A stretch of 64,000 nucleotides of DNA from JBBWZH01 sp035544115. Its GTDB lineage: Bacteria > Actinomycetota > Actinomycetes > Mycobacteriales > CADCTP01. Within the stretch, counting starts at the first letter, position 1. Each line of letters opens with the position of its first letter. Shown here piece by piece: positions 21,204 through 29,435 of the stretch. The notes beneath the pieces were generated by a model. That model was not told the origin of the DNA. It saw only the letters and a list, made by a program, of their open reading frames with translations, and searched no databases. A program made the position numbers and the translations under genes. Location: NCBI GenBank assembly GCA_963714145.1, contig OY970235.1, positions 8,928,001 through 8,992,000 of the forward strand, given 5' to 3'.

Positions 21204-22108
21204 GAGCCGGCCTCGGCCGGGCCGACGCCGAGTGGTTCGGTCGGGCCGGCGCCGACTGGTTCGGGCGGCGCGGTGCCGGGTGGTTCGGGCGGGGCGGTGC
21301 CGGGTGGTTCGGGCGGGGCGGTGCCGGGTGGTTCGGGCGGGGCGGTGCCGGGTGGTTCGGGCGGGGCGGTGCCGGGTGGTTCGGGCGGGGCGGTGCCGGG
21401 TGGTTCGGCCGGGGCGGCGGCGGGTGGTTCGCCCGGTGCGGTGCCGCGGGCGGTGTCGGCGACGATGCCACCGTCGCGCATCCAGACCTGGCGCGGCAGC
21501 CCGGCGGCGATCTCCCGGTCGTGCGTGATGACCACCACGGTGGTGCCGGCCCGGTTCAGGTCCCGCAGCAGCGACATCACGCCGGCCCCGGCGGCCGAGT
21601 CCAGGTTGCCGGTCGGCTCGTCGGCGAGCAGCAGCGCCGGCTCGCCGACCACCGCCCGGGCGATCGCCACCCGCTGCCGCTCGCCGCCGGACAGCTCGTG
21701 CGGCCGGTGCCCGAGCCGGTGGCCGAGCCCGACCCGGTGCAGCGCGGTGGCCGCGCGGCGCCGCCGGTCCCGGGCCGGGACGCCGGCGTACAGCAGCCCG
21801 TCGGCCACGTTGTCCACCGCCGACACCCCGCCGGCCAGGTGGAACTGCTGGAACACGAACCCGATCGTGCGGGCCCGCAGCGCGGACAGCTGCCGGTCGG
21901 CCAGCCGGGCGACGTCGTGACCGGCGATCCGGACCGTGCCCGTGCTGGCCCGGTCCAGCGTGCCGAGCACGTGCAGCATGGTCGACTTGCCCGAGCCGGA
22001 CGGCCCGACGATCGCGACCAGCTCGCCCGCCCCGACCACCAGCGACACCCCGGCGAGCGCGGTGACCCCGCCCGGGTAGACCCGGCCGACGCCGGTCAGC
22101 TCGATCAT
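21200..22108 (-). CDS. LolD/MacB-type ABC ATPase with expanded Pro-rich tail
   Basis: 302 residues. The nucleotide-binding domain occupies residues 1-225: Walker A GPSGSGKST, Q-loop FQQFHL, signature LSGGERQR, Walker B LLLADEPTGNLD, H-loop THD. It powers the MacB-like permease encoded next. The last ~75 residues are a low-complexity tail of PEPPGTAP units from a 24-bp repeat, absent from ordinary family members (~225-235 residues). The start overlaps the adaptor stop (ATGA). The tail should be disordered; whether it matters for function is unknown. Confidence 0.92.
   Translation of the reverse strand: MIELTGVGRVYPGGVTALAGVSLVVGAGELVAIVGPSGSGKSTMLHVLGTLDRASTGTVRIAGHDVARLADRQLSALRARTIGFVFQQFHLAGGVSAVDNVADGLLYAGVPARDRRRRAATALHRVGLGHRLGHRPHELSGGERQRVAIARAVVGEPALLLADEPTGNLDSAAGAGVMSLLRDLNRAGTTVVVITHDREIAAGLPRQVWMRDGGIVADTARGTAPGEPPAAAPAEPPGTAPPEPPGTAPPEPPGTAPPEPPGTAPPEPPGTAPPEPPGTAPPEPVGAGPTEPLGVGPAEAGS
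21233..21448. repeat. 24-bp tandem repeat, 9 units, in the ABC ATPase
   Basis: TGGTTCGG recurs at exact 24-base intervals from 21233 to 21425. The central five or six units are identical and the outer ones diverge. Read on the minus strand each unit gives PEPPGTAP or a variant. The uniform core with degenerate edges is the pattern of recent slippage or unequal crossover. Confidence 0.95.
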
Positions 22109-23160
22109 CGCGGCATCCCGACCGCGGTGCCGGCGGTCAGCCCGGCGCCGCTGATCTCGACCCGGCCGTCGGCGAACAGCCCGGTGCGCACCGGCAGGTA
22201 CCGGGTGGTCGGGCCGGTCACCACGGCCACCCCGTAGCCGCCCTCGGCCAGCGCGACCAGCGCGGCCACCGGGACCGTCAGCACGTCCACCCGCCGGGCG
22301 GCGGTGAACGTGACCTTGACCGCGGCCCGGTCCAGCCCGCGCACCGCCTTCTGGTCGGCCAGCGCCACCTGCGCCTCGATCCGGGTGGTCGGGTCGCTGT
22401 TCTGGCCCTCGCCCGGTTCGATCACGGTGTCCACTTCGGTCACGGTGCCGGCGACCGACCGCCCGTCCGGCAGCCGGACACCGACCTTGGCGCCGCGCTT
22501 GGCCAGCCGCTGGTCGGCCAGGTCCAGCGTGGCCAGGACGGTGCGGGCGGTGCCGGTGTACTTCAGCACCGGCCCGGGCGCGGCCGGCTCGCCGACTGCC
22601 ACCGCAAGGCTGTCCACCCGGGCCGCGGCCGGGGTGAACAGCACCCGGCCCAGCTCCACCGTGCCGGTCTCGGGCAGGCCCAGATCCTGCTGCCAGTCCC
22701 GTACCGCGTCGGCGGTGTCCGATGTGTACTGATCGTCGACGGTGAAGCCGGGGTAGCCCAGCGCGTGCAGGTTCTGCTCCAGTTGCCGGACGTCGGTGCC
22801 CTCGGCGCCGGGCGCCAGCGGCCGGAACGCCGGCACCGCGCCGTACATCAGCACCACCGGCAGGTTGTCCACTGTGTACAGCCGGTGGCCGCGGGCCACC
22901 ACCGTGCCGGTTTCCGGCAGCCAGGTGACCGTGCCGGGCAGCCGGTTCACCGCCGGGTTCGGCACCCCGTAGCCGAGATCGCCGTCAACGGCCTCGGTGT
23001 CCACCAGGGTCTGCCGGGTGACCGGCGCGGTCGGCGGCGGCGGCTCGGCCGCCGCGCCGGCATCGCTGCCGCGCCGGCCGAACCCGTCGGTGACCACCAG
23101 CGTGCCGGCCACCGCCGCGGTCAGCAGCACCGCGGCGCCGGCCAGTACTCCGCGCCGCAT
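22105..23160 (-). CDS. Membrane-fusion-like adaptor with peptidoglycan-binding domain
   Basis: 351 residues from ATG 23158-23160. A signal anchor (GVLAGAAVLLTAAVAGTLVV) leads into the extracytoplasmic part. Near residues 115-165 is a PG_binding_1-like domain (DVRQLEQNLHALGYPGF, then AVRDWQQDLGLPETG). HlyD/MacA-type beta-barrel segments follow (LPDGRSVAGTVTEVDTVI, TVPVAALVAL, YLPVRTGLFADGRVEI). It likely couples the MacB-type permease to the cell wall. It overlaps the lipoprotein stop as TGATG and the ATPase start as ATGA, so all four genes form one operon. Confidence 0.85.
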   Translation of the reverse strand: MRRGVLAGAAVLLTAAVAGTLVVTDGFGRRGSDAGAAAEPPPPTAPVTRQTLVDTEAVDGDLGYGVPNPAVNRLPGTVTWLPETGTVVARGHRLYTVDNLPVVLMYGAVPAFRPLAPGAEGTDVRQLEQNLHALGYPGFTVDDQYTSDTADAVRDWQQDLGLPETGTVELGRVLFTPAAARVDSLAVAVGEPAAPGPVLKYTGTARTVLATLDLADQRLAKRGAKVGVRLPDGRSVAGTVTEVDTVIEPGEGQNSDPTTRIEAQVALADQKAVRGLDRAAVKVTFTAARRVDVLTVPVAALVALAEGGYGVAVVTGPTTRYLPVRTGLFADGRVEISGAGLTAGTAVGMPR

Positions 23161-23690
23161 CACGGCGTCCGGGGCGCTCGGCCGGGCCGGAACTCCTTCT
23201 CGCACTTGGCTTGTGCGGTCTGGAAGTCCGGGTCGCCACCGACCGACGCGTCGATCCTGATCGGGCCGCCGGGCTGCGGGTCGGGGAAGTTCGGCACGCC
23301 GTTGTCCCGCATGCACTGGGCGAACCGGCGCATGTTCTCCTGCCCGGCCGGATCCACCGTGCCGCCGGCGCCGATCGGGGAGAACTCCTTGCAGGCGGCC
23401 AACGCGGCGTCCGCTTTGGACAGATCGACGCCCGGGCCGCCGATCCGGACGTTGCCGCCGTCGCTGACGTCCGGGTCAGGCATGTCGACGCCGTGCTCGC
23501 GCATGCACTGGGCGAATTTCAGTGCCTTCTGCTGCGGGCTGAGGCTGGCCGCCGAGGTGGTGGGTGCGCCGCTGCCGGGGCCGCCGGCCGAGGCGACCGA
23601 GGGGGATTCACCGGTCGCACCGCAGCCGGCCAGCGCCAGCGCGAGCAACAGCGGCGCGGCGGCCAGCAGCCCGCGGGCCTGTCCAGTCAT
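23160..23690 (-). CDS. Lipoprotein with duplicated FAQCMR-G-PDP motif
   Basis: 176 residues from ATG 23688-23690 with a GGAGAAAG site. The signal sequence ends in the lipobox LAGC. The mature part contains the motif twice: KFAQCMREHGVDMPDPD and RFAQCMRDNGVPNFPDP, about 60 residues apart, each with one cysteine. A further Cys follows each copy (ALAACKEF, AQAKCEKEF), so two C-x-C modules might form disulfides. It is the first gene of the efflux-like operon and is divergent from its putative two-component regulator. Similar lipoproteins accompany such ABC systems in actinobacteria, with unknown role; a substrate- or signal-binding subunit is an inference. Confidence 0.75.
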   Translation of the reverse strand: MTGQARGLLAAAPLLLALALAGCGATGESPSVASAGGPGSGAPTTSAASLSPQQKALKFAQCMREHGVDMPDPDVSDGGNVRIGGPGVDLSKADAALAACKEFSPIGAGGTVDPAGQENMRRFAQCMRDNGVPNFPDPQPGGPIRIDASVGGDPDFQTAQAKCEKEFRPGRAPRTP

Positions 23691-23852
23691 GATCTTTCTC
23701 CGCTCCCGGGCCGCCGGTCGCCGCCCGTCGGCAGCGATTCCAGGCCGGCCGCGGTTTCGCCGCGGTTTCCGCCCGGGCCGGCCGCGGCCGCCCCGGTGGC
23801 ACCCCGGGAGCGGCACACCGGGAGGAAACCGCGGCCGGGTGAGGATGGGCGG

Positions 23853-24521
23853 ATGCGCGTGCTGGTGGTGGAGGACGAGCCGTTGCTGGCGGCGGCGATC
23901 GCCGAGTGGCTGCGGGGTGAGGCGCACGCCGTGGACGTGGTGCTGGCCGGCGACACCGCGCTGGACCGGCTCGGCGTGCACGACTACGACGTGGTCGTGC
24001 TGGACCGCGACCTGCCCGCGGTGCCCGGCGACGAGGTCTGCCGCACGCTGGTCGCGGCGAACCGGGACACCCGGGTGCTGATGCTCACCGCCGCGGCCGA
24101 GATCGGCGACCGGGTGGCCGGGCTGTCGCTGGGCGCGGACGACTACCTGTCCAAGCCGTTCGCGTTCGCCGAGCTGGCCGCCCGGGTGGCGGCGCTGGGC
24201 CGGCGGTCCCGCCCGGCCAGCCCGCCGCTGCTGCACCGGGCCGGCATCAGCCTCGACCCGGCGGCGCACCGGGTGGTCCGGGACGGTCGCGAGATCACCC
24301 TGCCCCGCAAGGAGTTCGCGGTGCTGGCCGAGCTGCTGCGGGCCGACGGCGCGGTGGTCTCGGCCGAGCAGCTGCTGGAGAAGGCCTGGGACGAGCACGC
24401 CGACCCGTTCACCACCGCGGTAAGGATCACCATCTTGAAGCTGCGCCGCAAGCTCGGCGACCCGCCGGTGGTGGAGACGATCACCGGCGTCGGGTACCGG
24501 ATCGGTGGCGAGCCCGGGTGA
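23853..24521 (+). CDS. OmpR/PhoB-family response regulator
   Basis: 222 residues from ATG 23853, preceded by GAGG. The receiver domain (residues 1-115) has VVEDEP, phospho-acceptor Asp in VVVLDRDLP, and Lys in LSKPF. The C-terminal winged helix (~130-220) has LPRKEFAVLAELLRADG, VRITILKLRRKLGD and GVGYRIG. It binds DNA and most likely controls the divergent lipoprotein-adaptor-ABC operon that starts 162 bases away. Its stop overlaps the kinase start (GTGA). Confidence 0.93.
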   Translation: MRVLVVEDEPLLAAAIAEWLRGEAHAVDVVLAGDTALDRLGVHDYDVVVLDRDLPAVPGDEVCRTLVAANRDTRVLMLTAAAEIGDRVAGLSLGADDYLSKPFAFAELAARVAALGRRSRPASPPLLHRAGISLDPAAHRVVRDGREITLPRKEFAVLAELLRADGAVVSAEQLLEKAWDEHADPFTTAVRITILKLRRKLGDPPVVETITGVGYRIGGEPG

Positions 24522-25753
24522 CGGCGCTCCCGCTGCGGCTGCCCAGGCTGCGTCGGCCGGCCCGGCTGTCCATCCGGGTCCGGCTCACGCTGGTGTACGG
24601 CGGGCTGTTCGCGCTCGCCGGCATCGTGTTGCTGGGGGTCACCTACCTGCTGATGCGGACCCGGCTGCCGGTCACGTTCCAGCTGCCGACGCTGCCCGGC
24701 GACGCGGGCAAGCGGGCCGTGTTCTACACGTCCGACCGGCACCTGATCCCGGACGCGAGCAATCCGGACGTCGTGTTCTACCTGGACAGCCAGGCCGCCC
24801 GCATCCGGCACACCGCGCTCACCTCGCTGCTCACCCAGGGCGGCATCGCGCTGGCCCTGGTCGCCGCGGTCGCGGTCGGGCTGGGCTGGCTGCTGGCCGG
24901 CCGGATGACCGCGCCGATCCAGCGGGTCACCGAGACGGCGCGGCGGATCGCGGCCGCCCCGGCGGCCGACCGCGGCCTGCACGAGCGGATCGCCCTCGGC
25001 GGCCCCCGGGACGAGTTGCGCGAACTGGCCGACACGTTCGACGCGATGCTGGCCCGGCTGGACCACGCCTTCGACGGCCAGCGCCGGTTCGTCGCCAACG
25101 CCTCGCACGAGCTGCGGACGCCGCTGACCCTGAACCGGGCGCTGCTGGAGCTCGCCGCGCACCGCCGCACCGCCTCGCCGGACGTTCAGGAGCTGGCCGA
25201 GACGCTGCTGCAGGTCAACGCCCGGCACGAGCGGCTGATCAACGGCCTGCTGCTGCTGGCGCGGTCCGAGCAGGAGATCACCGAGCGGTCGCCGGTGGAC
25301 CTGGCCGAGGTGGCCGGACACGTGCTGGCCCAGGCCGCCGAACGGGCGGACGCGGCCGGTGTGCGGGTCCGCAGCGAGTTGGCCGCCGCGCCGGTGCGGG
25401 GCGATCCGGTGCTGCTGGAGCGGGTGGTGCAGAACCTGGTCGACAACGCGATCCGGTACAACGAGCCGGCCGGCTGGATCCGGGTGCGGACCGCCGCCGG
25501 GCCGGCCGGCCCGACCACGGTGACGGTCAGCAACACCGGTCCGGTCATCCCCACCTACGACATCCCGGACCTGTTCGAACCGTTCCGCCGGCTCGGCGCC
25601 GACCGCTCCGCCGCCGCCCCGGGCGCCGGCCTCGGCCTGTCGATCGTCCGCTCGATCGCCCGCGCCCACCGGGGCGAGGTGGCCGCCGAAGCCCGCGCCG
25701 GCGGCGGCCTGGTGCTGACCGTCACCCTGCCCGCCGCCGACCCGACCGGCTGA
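24518..25753 (+). CDS. Sensor histidine kinase
   Basis: 411 residues from GTG 24518. Two transmembrane helices (LTLVYGGLFALAGIVLLGVTYLL and GGIALALVAAVAVGLGWLLAG) flank a ~65-residue extracytoplasmic segment. HAMP follows, then HisKA with FVANASHELRTPLTLNRALLE and an ATPase domain with NLVDNAIRYN and GAGLGLSIV. The G1 region is shortened (VSNTGPVI in place of DNGPGI), as in many actinobacterial kinases of this group. It pairs with the overlapping response regulator and probably senses the envelope signal relevant to the divergent transporter. Confidence 0.92.
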   Translation: MTALPLRLPRLRRPARLSIRVRLTLVYGGLFALAGIVLLGVTYLLMRTRLPVTFQLPTLPGDAGKRAVFYTSDRHLIPDASNPDVVFYLDSQAARIRHTALTSLLTQGGIALALVAAVAVGLGWLLAGRMTAPIQRVTETARRIAAAPAADRGLHERIALGGPRDELRELADTFDAMLARLDHAFDGQRRFVANASHELRTPLTLNRALLELAAHRRTASPDVQELAETLLQVNARHERLINGLLLLARSEQEITERSPVDLAEVAGHVLAQAAERADAAGVRVRSELAAAPVRGDPVLLERVVQNLVDNAIRYNEPAGWIRVRTAAGPAGPTTVTVSNTGPVIPTYDIPDLFEPFRRLGADRSAAAPGAGLGLSIVRSIARAHRGEVAAEARAGGGLVLTVTLPAADPTG

Positions 25754-25801
25754 CCCGCTCGCGGCCGCCGGCCGGCCGGCGGCTGACCGGACCCGGCGGG
25801 G

Positions 25802-26548
25802 TCAGGGCTGGAAGCGGTAGCCCATCCCGGGTTCGGTGAGCAGGTGCCGGGGCCGGCTCGGGTCCGGCTCCAGCTTGCGCCGCAGCTTGTTCACGTACAG
25901 CCGCAGCGAGGACGTGTCGTCGGTGTAGGCCGGCCCCCATACCTCGGTGATCAGCTGGCGCTGGCTGACCAGCTTGCCCGGATGCCGGACCAGCGCGGCC
26001 AGCAACCGCCACTCGGTCGGCGTCAGGTGCAGCTCACCCGGCGCCACCGGACCGTCCGGAGTGGACGCCGAACCGTCCGGAGTGGACGGCTGGCCGTCCG
26101 GAGTGGACGGCGGGATCGGGCGGACCCGCTTGGCGGCCAGTTCCACCCGGTAGCCGCCGATGTCCACAGTGGCCGATCCGTCTTCGGTGGTGGCGCTGCG
26201 CCGGGTCACCGCGCGGATCCGGGCCAACAGTTCGTCCACCCCGAACGGCTTGGTCACGTAGTCGTCGGCGCCGGCGTCCAGCGCGGCCACCTTGTCGCCG
26301 CCGGAGGTCCGGCCGGACAGCACGATGATCGGGACGCTGCTCCAGCTGCGTAGCCCTTCGATGACGGTGACCCCGTCCAGGTCGGGCAGGCCCAGGTCGA
26401 GCACGATCAGGTCCGGGTGGGCGGCCGCCGCCTCGGCCAGCGCCCGCTGCCCGGTGGCCGCCGTGCAGACCTCGTAGCCGCGGGCGTGCAGGGTGATCCG
26501 CATCGCCCGCAGCAGCTGCGGTTCGTCCTCGACCACCAGCACCTTCAC
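25802..26548 (-). CDS. KdpE-like response regulator, no kinase partner nearby
   Basis: 248 residues from GTG 26546-26548, set by GGGAG five bases upstream; the GTG at 26554 overlaps that site. The receiver has VVEDEP, Asp in IVLDLGLPDLDG and Lys in VTKPFGVDEL. The winged helix has LTPTEWRLLAALVRHPGKLVSQRQL and GMGYRFQP, typical of KdpE. No kdpD or kdpFABC lies in the window. An insert of three STPDG units (21-bp repeat) sits in the interdomain linker. It may respond to a distant KdpD or have been recruited elsewhere. Confidence 0.85.
   Translation of the reverse strand: MKVLVVEDEPQLLRAMRITLHARGYEVCTAATGQRALAEAAAAHPDLIVLDLGLPDLDGVTVIEGLRSWSSVPIIVLSGRTSGGDKVAALDAGADDYVTKPFGVDELLARIRAVTRRSATTEDGSATVDIGGYRVELAAKRVRPIPPSTPDGQPSTPDGSASTPDGPVAPGELHLTPTEWRLLAALVRHPGKLVSQRQLITEVWGPAYTDDTSSLRLYVNKLRRKLEPDPSRPRHLLTEPGMGYRFQP
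26052..26114. repeat. 21-bp tandem repeat, 3 units, in the KdpE-like regulator
   Basis: CCGTCCGGAGTGGACG starts at 26052, 26073 and 26094, a 21-base period. On the minus strand the units encode STPDG-containing repeats in the linker between receiver and DNA-binding domains. Each unit also contains GTCCGGAGTGGAC, close to the palindrome seen elsewhere in the window. Confidence 0.85.
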
Positions 26549-26602
26549 GCCCACTCCCGCCCACCGGTCCGCTCCAGACGTTAGCCCGGGCGGCCGGTCG
26601 GG

Positions 26603-26884
26603 TCAGGTCGCGGGCAGCGGGCCGGGGCCGAGCGGGCCCGGGCCGAGCGGGTTGGGGGCCGGCCCGGGAACCGGGACCGGCGGTGGGTCCGGGGTGGGCG
26701 CCGGCGGGGCCGGGTCCGGGGTCGGTACCGGCGGCACCGGATCGGGCAGCGGGGCCGGCGGGACCGGGTCCGGCGCGGGGGCCGGCGGCACCGGGTCCGG
26801 CGCCGGGCCGGGCGGCGTCGGGTCCGGCCGCGGCGTCGGCGGCTCGGGATCGACCGGTGGGATGACGTCGGTAGGCGCGGTCAT
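26603..26884 (-). CDS. Small proline-rich protein of PDPVPPAP repeats
   Basis: 93 residues from ATG 26882-26884, which has a perfect GGAGG five bases upstream; that site is the main support for the gene being real. Almost the entire product is Pro, Asp, Val and Ala in ~8-residue units (PAPDPVPPAP, PTPDPAPPAP). It has no signal peptide or membrane segment. It could be a small disordered protein; spurious translation of a repeat cannot be excluded. It is followed by the KdpE-like gene and preceded by ppa on the same strand. Confidence 0.45.
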   Translation of the reverse strand: MTAPTDVIPPVDPEPPTPRPDPTPPGPAPDPVPPAPAPDPVPPAPLPDPVPPVPTPDPAPPAPTPDPPPVPVPGPAPNPLGPGPLGPGPLPAT

Positions 26885-26929
26885 CGGGGCCTCCAGCAAG
26901 CGAGCCATGCCGACCGGCTTACCCAGCGA

Positions 26930-27505
26930 TCAGCTGCCGGAACCGCCGACCGCGCCCGGCCCGGCCGCCCCGACCGGCCCGGCCGGGGTCGCTACCGCCG
27001 CCGCGGCCGCCGCCTCCCGCGCGGCCTCGTCCTCGGCCCGCCGGACCGACTCCACGATCTCCGCCTCGGCGGCCACCCGGCCCACCCAGGTGGCACCCTC
27101 GACCGACTTGCCGGGCTCCAGTTCCTTGTAGACCCCGAAGAAGTGCTGGATCTCCAGGCGCTCGTACTCGGGCAGGTGGTGGATGTCCCGCAGGTGCTCC
27201 ATCCGCGGGTCGGCGGCCGGGACGCACAGCACCTTGTCGTCGCCGCCCTTCTCGTCCCGCATCCGGTACATGCCGATGGCCCGGCACCGGATCAGGCAGC
27301 CGGGGAACGTCGGTTCCCGCACCAGGACGAGCGCGTCCAGCGGGTCGCTGTCCTCACCGAGGGTGCCCTCGATGAAGCCGTAGTCGGCCGGATACTGGGT
27401 CGCGGTGAACAAGGTGCGGTCCAACCGGATCCGGCCCAGCCGGTGGTCGTACTCGTATTTGTTGCGCTGACCCTTCGGAATCTCGATCGTGACGTCGAAC
27501 TCCAC
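26930..27505 (-). CDS. ppa: Inorganic pyrophosphatase (family I)
   Basis: About 191 residues from GTG 27503-27505, set by AGGAG six bases upstream; the GTG one codon earlier is possible. Family signatures: IEIPKGQRNKYEYDH, the metal-binding EDSDPLDALVLV, and HHLPEYERLEIQHFFGVYKELEPGK. It hydrolyses pyrophosphate to phosphate in the cytoplasm with Mg2+, pulling biosynthetic reactions forward. The C terminus has ~25 extra Ala/Gly-rich residues beyond the usual ~165. It is divergent from the dacB-like gene. Confidence 0.95.
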   Translation of the reverse strand: MEFDVTIEIPKGQRNKYEYDHRLGRIRLDRTLFTATQYPADYGFIEGTLGEDSDPLDALVLVREPTFPGCLIRCRAIGMYRMRDEKGGDDKVLCVPAADPRMEHLRDIHHLPEYERLEIQHFFGVYKELEPGKSVEGATWVGRVAAEAEIVESVRRAEDEAAREAAAAAAVATPAGPVGAAGPGAVGGSGS

Positions 27506-27537
27506 CACCGGCTCCTGTCCCCTATGACCCGTACGGC

Positions 27538-27543
27538 AGATTA
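27538..27543 (-). promoter_or_regulatory. Candidate -10 box for ppa
   Basis: On the minus strand the hexamer is TAATCT, 33 bases upstream of the ppa GTG, inside an AT-richer patch. No good -35 element is visible at the usual spacing. The call is tentative. Confidence 0.3.
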
Positions 27544-27648
27544 GTCTTCCCTGGTGCTGACGCGGTCCGGTGGTCCACAGGCGCCGCGCCCGCGGGTACC
27601 ACCGAGCCTGCCACTCCCACCCCTCCCGACGGACCGGCGGACCGCGTG

Positions 27649-29247
27649 ATGGCGAACACCACACAGGACCACCCCACCTCCGACCCCACTCCGGCGCCCC
27701 GCGGGGCCGAGCTCGCCGTCCCGGGCCGGGCGCTCCCGGCCGGGCCGGGCCCGGACGAGGCGGGCCCGGACGAGGCGCCGCCGGACCGCCGGCCGGTGCC
27801 GAGCCGGTCGCGGACGATCGGCCCGCCGGCCGGGCCGGTCGCGGACCGCTGGCTGCGCCGCGGCATGGCCGGGGTCGGCGTGGCGATCGTGGTGGCGGCG
27901 GCCGGCGGCAGCGTGCTCAGCTCCGGCGACGACGGCCCGGCCGACCAGCCGGACGTGGCGGCCAGCCAGGCGTCGGTCGCGCCGATCCCGACCGACCCGG
28001 AGCCGACCGCGCCGGCCCCGGTGCTGGCCGACGATCTCGGCTCGGCGCCGGCGCCGAGCGCGGCCGGCGTGGCCAGGGCGCTGTCCGGGCGGCTGACCGA
28101 CCCGCGGCTCGGCGCCCGGGTCAGCGCGCAGGTCGTCGACGTCACCACCGGCCAGGTGCTGTACGACCACGGCGGCGCCCAGCTGGCCATCCCGGCGTCC
28201 ACCGCGAAGCTGATGACCGCGGCGGCGCTGCTGGCCGTGCAGCGGCCGGACGACCGGTTCACCACCCGGGTCATGGCCGGCGCGAAGCCCGGTGAGGTGG
28301 TGCTGGTCGGCGGCGGCGACCCGACGCTGTCCGCCGCCGGTCCGGGCCGGCCGACCTCGTTCGAGGGCGCGGCCCGGCTGTCCGACCTGGCCGCGCTGGT
28401 GCACAAGGCCAACCCGGGCCGGATCACCAGGGTGCTGGTGGACACCCGCCGGTACACCGGCCCGCGGATCGGCACCGGCTGGGATCCGGGCGACGTGGCC
28501 GGCGGCTACGTCGCCCCGATCACCGCGCTGATGGCCGACGTGGGCCGCACCGACCCGGCCAACACCGAGGAGCAGGCCGACCGTTCCACCACCCCGGAGC
28601 TGGCCGCCGGCCGGGCGTTCGCGGCCAGCCTGGGCCTCGGCCCGGAGGCCGTGGTCGCCGGCAACGCGCGGCGCGGCGCGCCGGTGCTGGCCACCGTCCG
28701 GTCGGCGCCGATGGCCCGGCTGGTCGAGCAGATGCTGCTCGAGTCGGACAACGTGCTGGCCGAGACGCTGGCCCGGCAGGTGGCGGTGGCCGAGAAGCTG
28801 CCGCCCAGCTTCGCCGGCGCGGCCGAGGCGGTCCGCCGGGTGCTGACCCGGCTCGGGGTGCCGACCGCCGGGATGCGGATGATGGACGGCAGCGGGCTCT
28901 CCCCGCAGGACCAGGTCTCCCCGGCGACGCTGGTCGGGCTGCTGCGGGTGGTCGCCTCGGTGGAGCACCCGGCGCTGCACACGCTGGTGCCGGGCCTGCC
29001 GGTGGGCGGCTACGACGGCACCCTGGACGAGCGGTACGCCAGCGGTCCGGCCGCGGTCGCGGCCGGCTCGGTCCGGGCCAAGACCGGAACCCTGAACGGG
29101 GTCAGCTCGCTGGCCGGCATCGTCGCCGGCAAGGACGGCCGGCTGCTGGTGTTCGCCTTCCTGGCCGACCAGGTCGAGAGCATCCGGCCGGCCGAGGACG
29201 CGCTGGACGCCGCCGCGGCCGCGCTGGCCGGCTGCGGCTGCCGCTGA
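27649..29247 (+). CDS. dacB: D-alanyl-D-alanine carboxypeptidase/endopeptidase (PBP4, S13)
   Basis: 532 residues from ATG 27649 (a GTG directly precedes it). A ~65-residue Pro-rich cytoplasmic leader precedes a signal anchor (GMAGVGVAIVVAAAGGSV). The S13 catalytic motifs are present: SxxK in IPASTAKLM, SxN in LLESDNVLAE, and KTG in RAKTGTLNG. It trims or cleaves peptidoglycan stem peptides outside the membrane. The order ppa (divergent), dacB, zinc metalloprotease, tilS, hpt, ftsH is conserved in actinobacteria. Confidence 0.93.
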   Translation: MANTTQDHPTSDPTPAPRGAELAVPGRALPAGPGPDEAGPDEAPPDRRPVPSRSRTIGPPAGPVADRWLRRGMAGVGVAIVVAAAGGSVLSSGDDGPADQPDVAASQASVAPIPTDPEPTAPAPVLADDLGSAPAPSAAGVARALSGRLTDPRLGARVSAQVVDVTTGQVLYDHGGAQLAIPASTAKLMTAAALLAVQRPDDRFTTRVMAGAKPGEVVLVGGGDPTLSAAGPGRPTSFEGAARLSDLAALVHKANPGRITRVLVDTRRYTGPRIGTGWDPGDVAGGYVAPITALMADVGRTDPANTEEQADRSTTPELAAGRAFAASLGLGPEAVVAGNARRGAPVLATVRSAPMARLVEQMLLESDNVLAETLARQVAVAEKLPPSFAGAAEAVRRVLTRLGVPTAGMRMMDGSGLSPQDQVSPATLVGLLRVVASVEHPALHTLVPGLPVGGYDGTLDERYASGPAAVAAGSVRAKTGTLNGVSSLAGIVAGKDGRLLVFAFLADQVESIRPAEDALDAAAAALAGCGCR

Positions 29248-29314
29248 GCACCCGGGCGGCGGCCGGTGCGCCATCGCCGGCCGCCCGGGCCTGGCCGGCG
29301 GGCGTACGGTGGCG

Positions 29315-29335
29315 GCATGAGCGAGCTTGCGAGCG
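29315..29335 (+). repeat. Dispersed 21-bp repeat carrying an ATG (copy 1)
   Basis: The core GAGCGAGCTTGCGAGCG with its leading GCAT is identical to 57364-57384. It contains direct AGCGAGC/TGCGAGC halves. It opens a 40-codon frame (29317-29439) that reads MSELASESRAPG and ends at a TGA overlapping the metalloprotease ATG. Confidence 0.7.
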
Positions 29336-29435
29336 AATCACGGGCACCGGGCGCTTGGAGTCTCGTGTTGGGTCCGCGCGCCGGCCAAGGTGCGGCGCCC
29401 GCTGTACCCGGCGCGGCCACCGGGGCGGAGCCGGC

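Noticed and set aside
21233..21448. Possible CRISPR array
   Set aside because: The 24-bp units are contiguous with no unique spacers and are read through by the ABC ATPase frame.
23154..23316. Longer N terminus for the PG-binding adaptor
   Set aside because: The extra residues are antisense-like Arg/Pro-rich sequence overlapping the lipoprotein gene, and ATG 23158-23160 begins a proper signal anchor.
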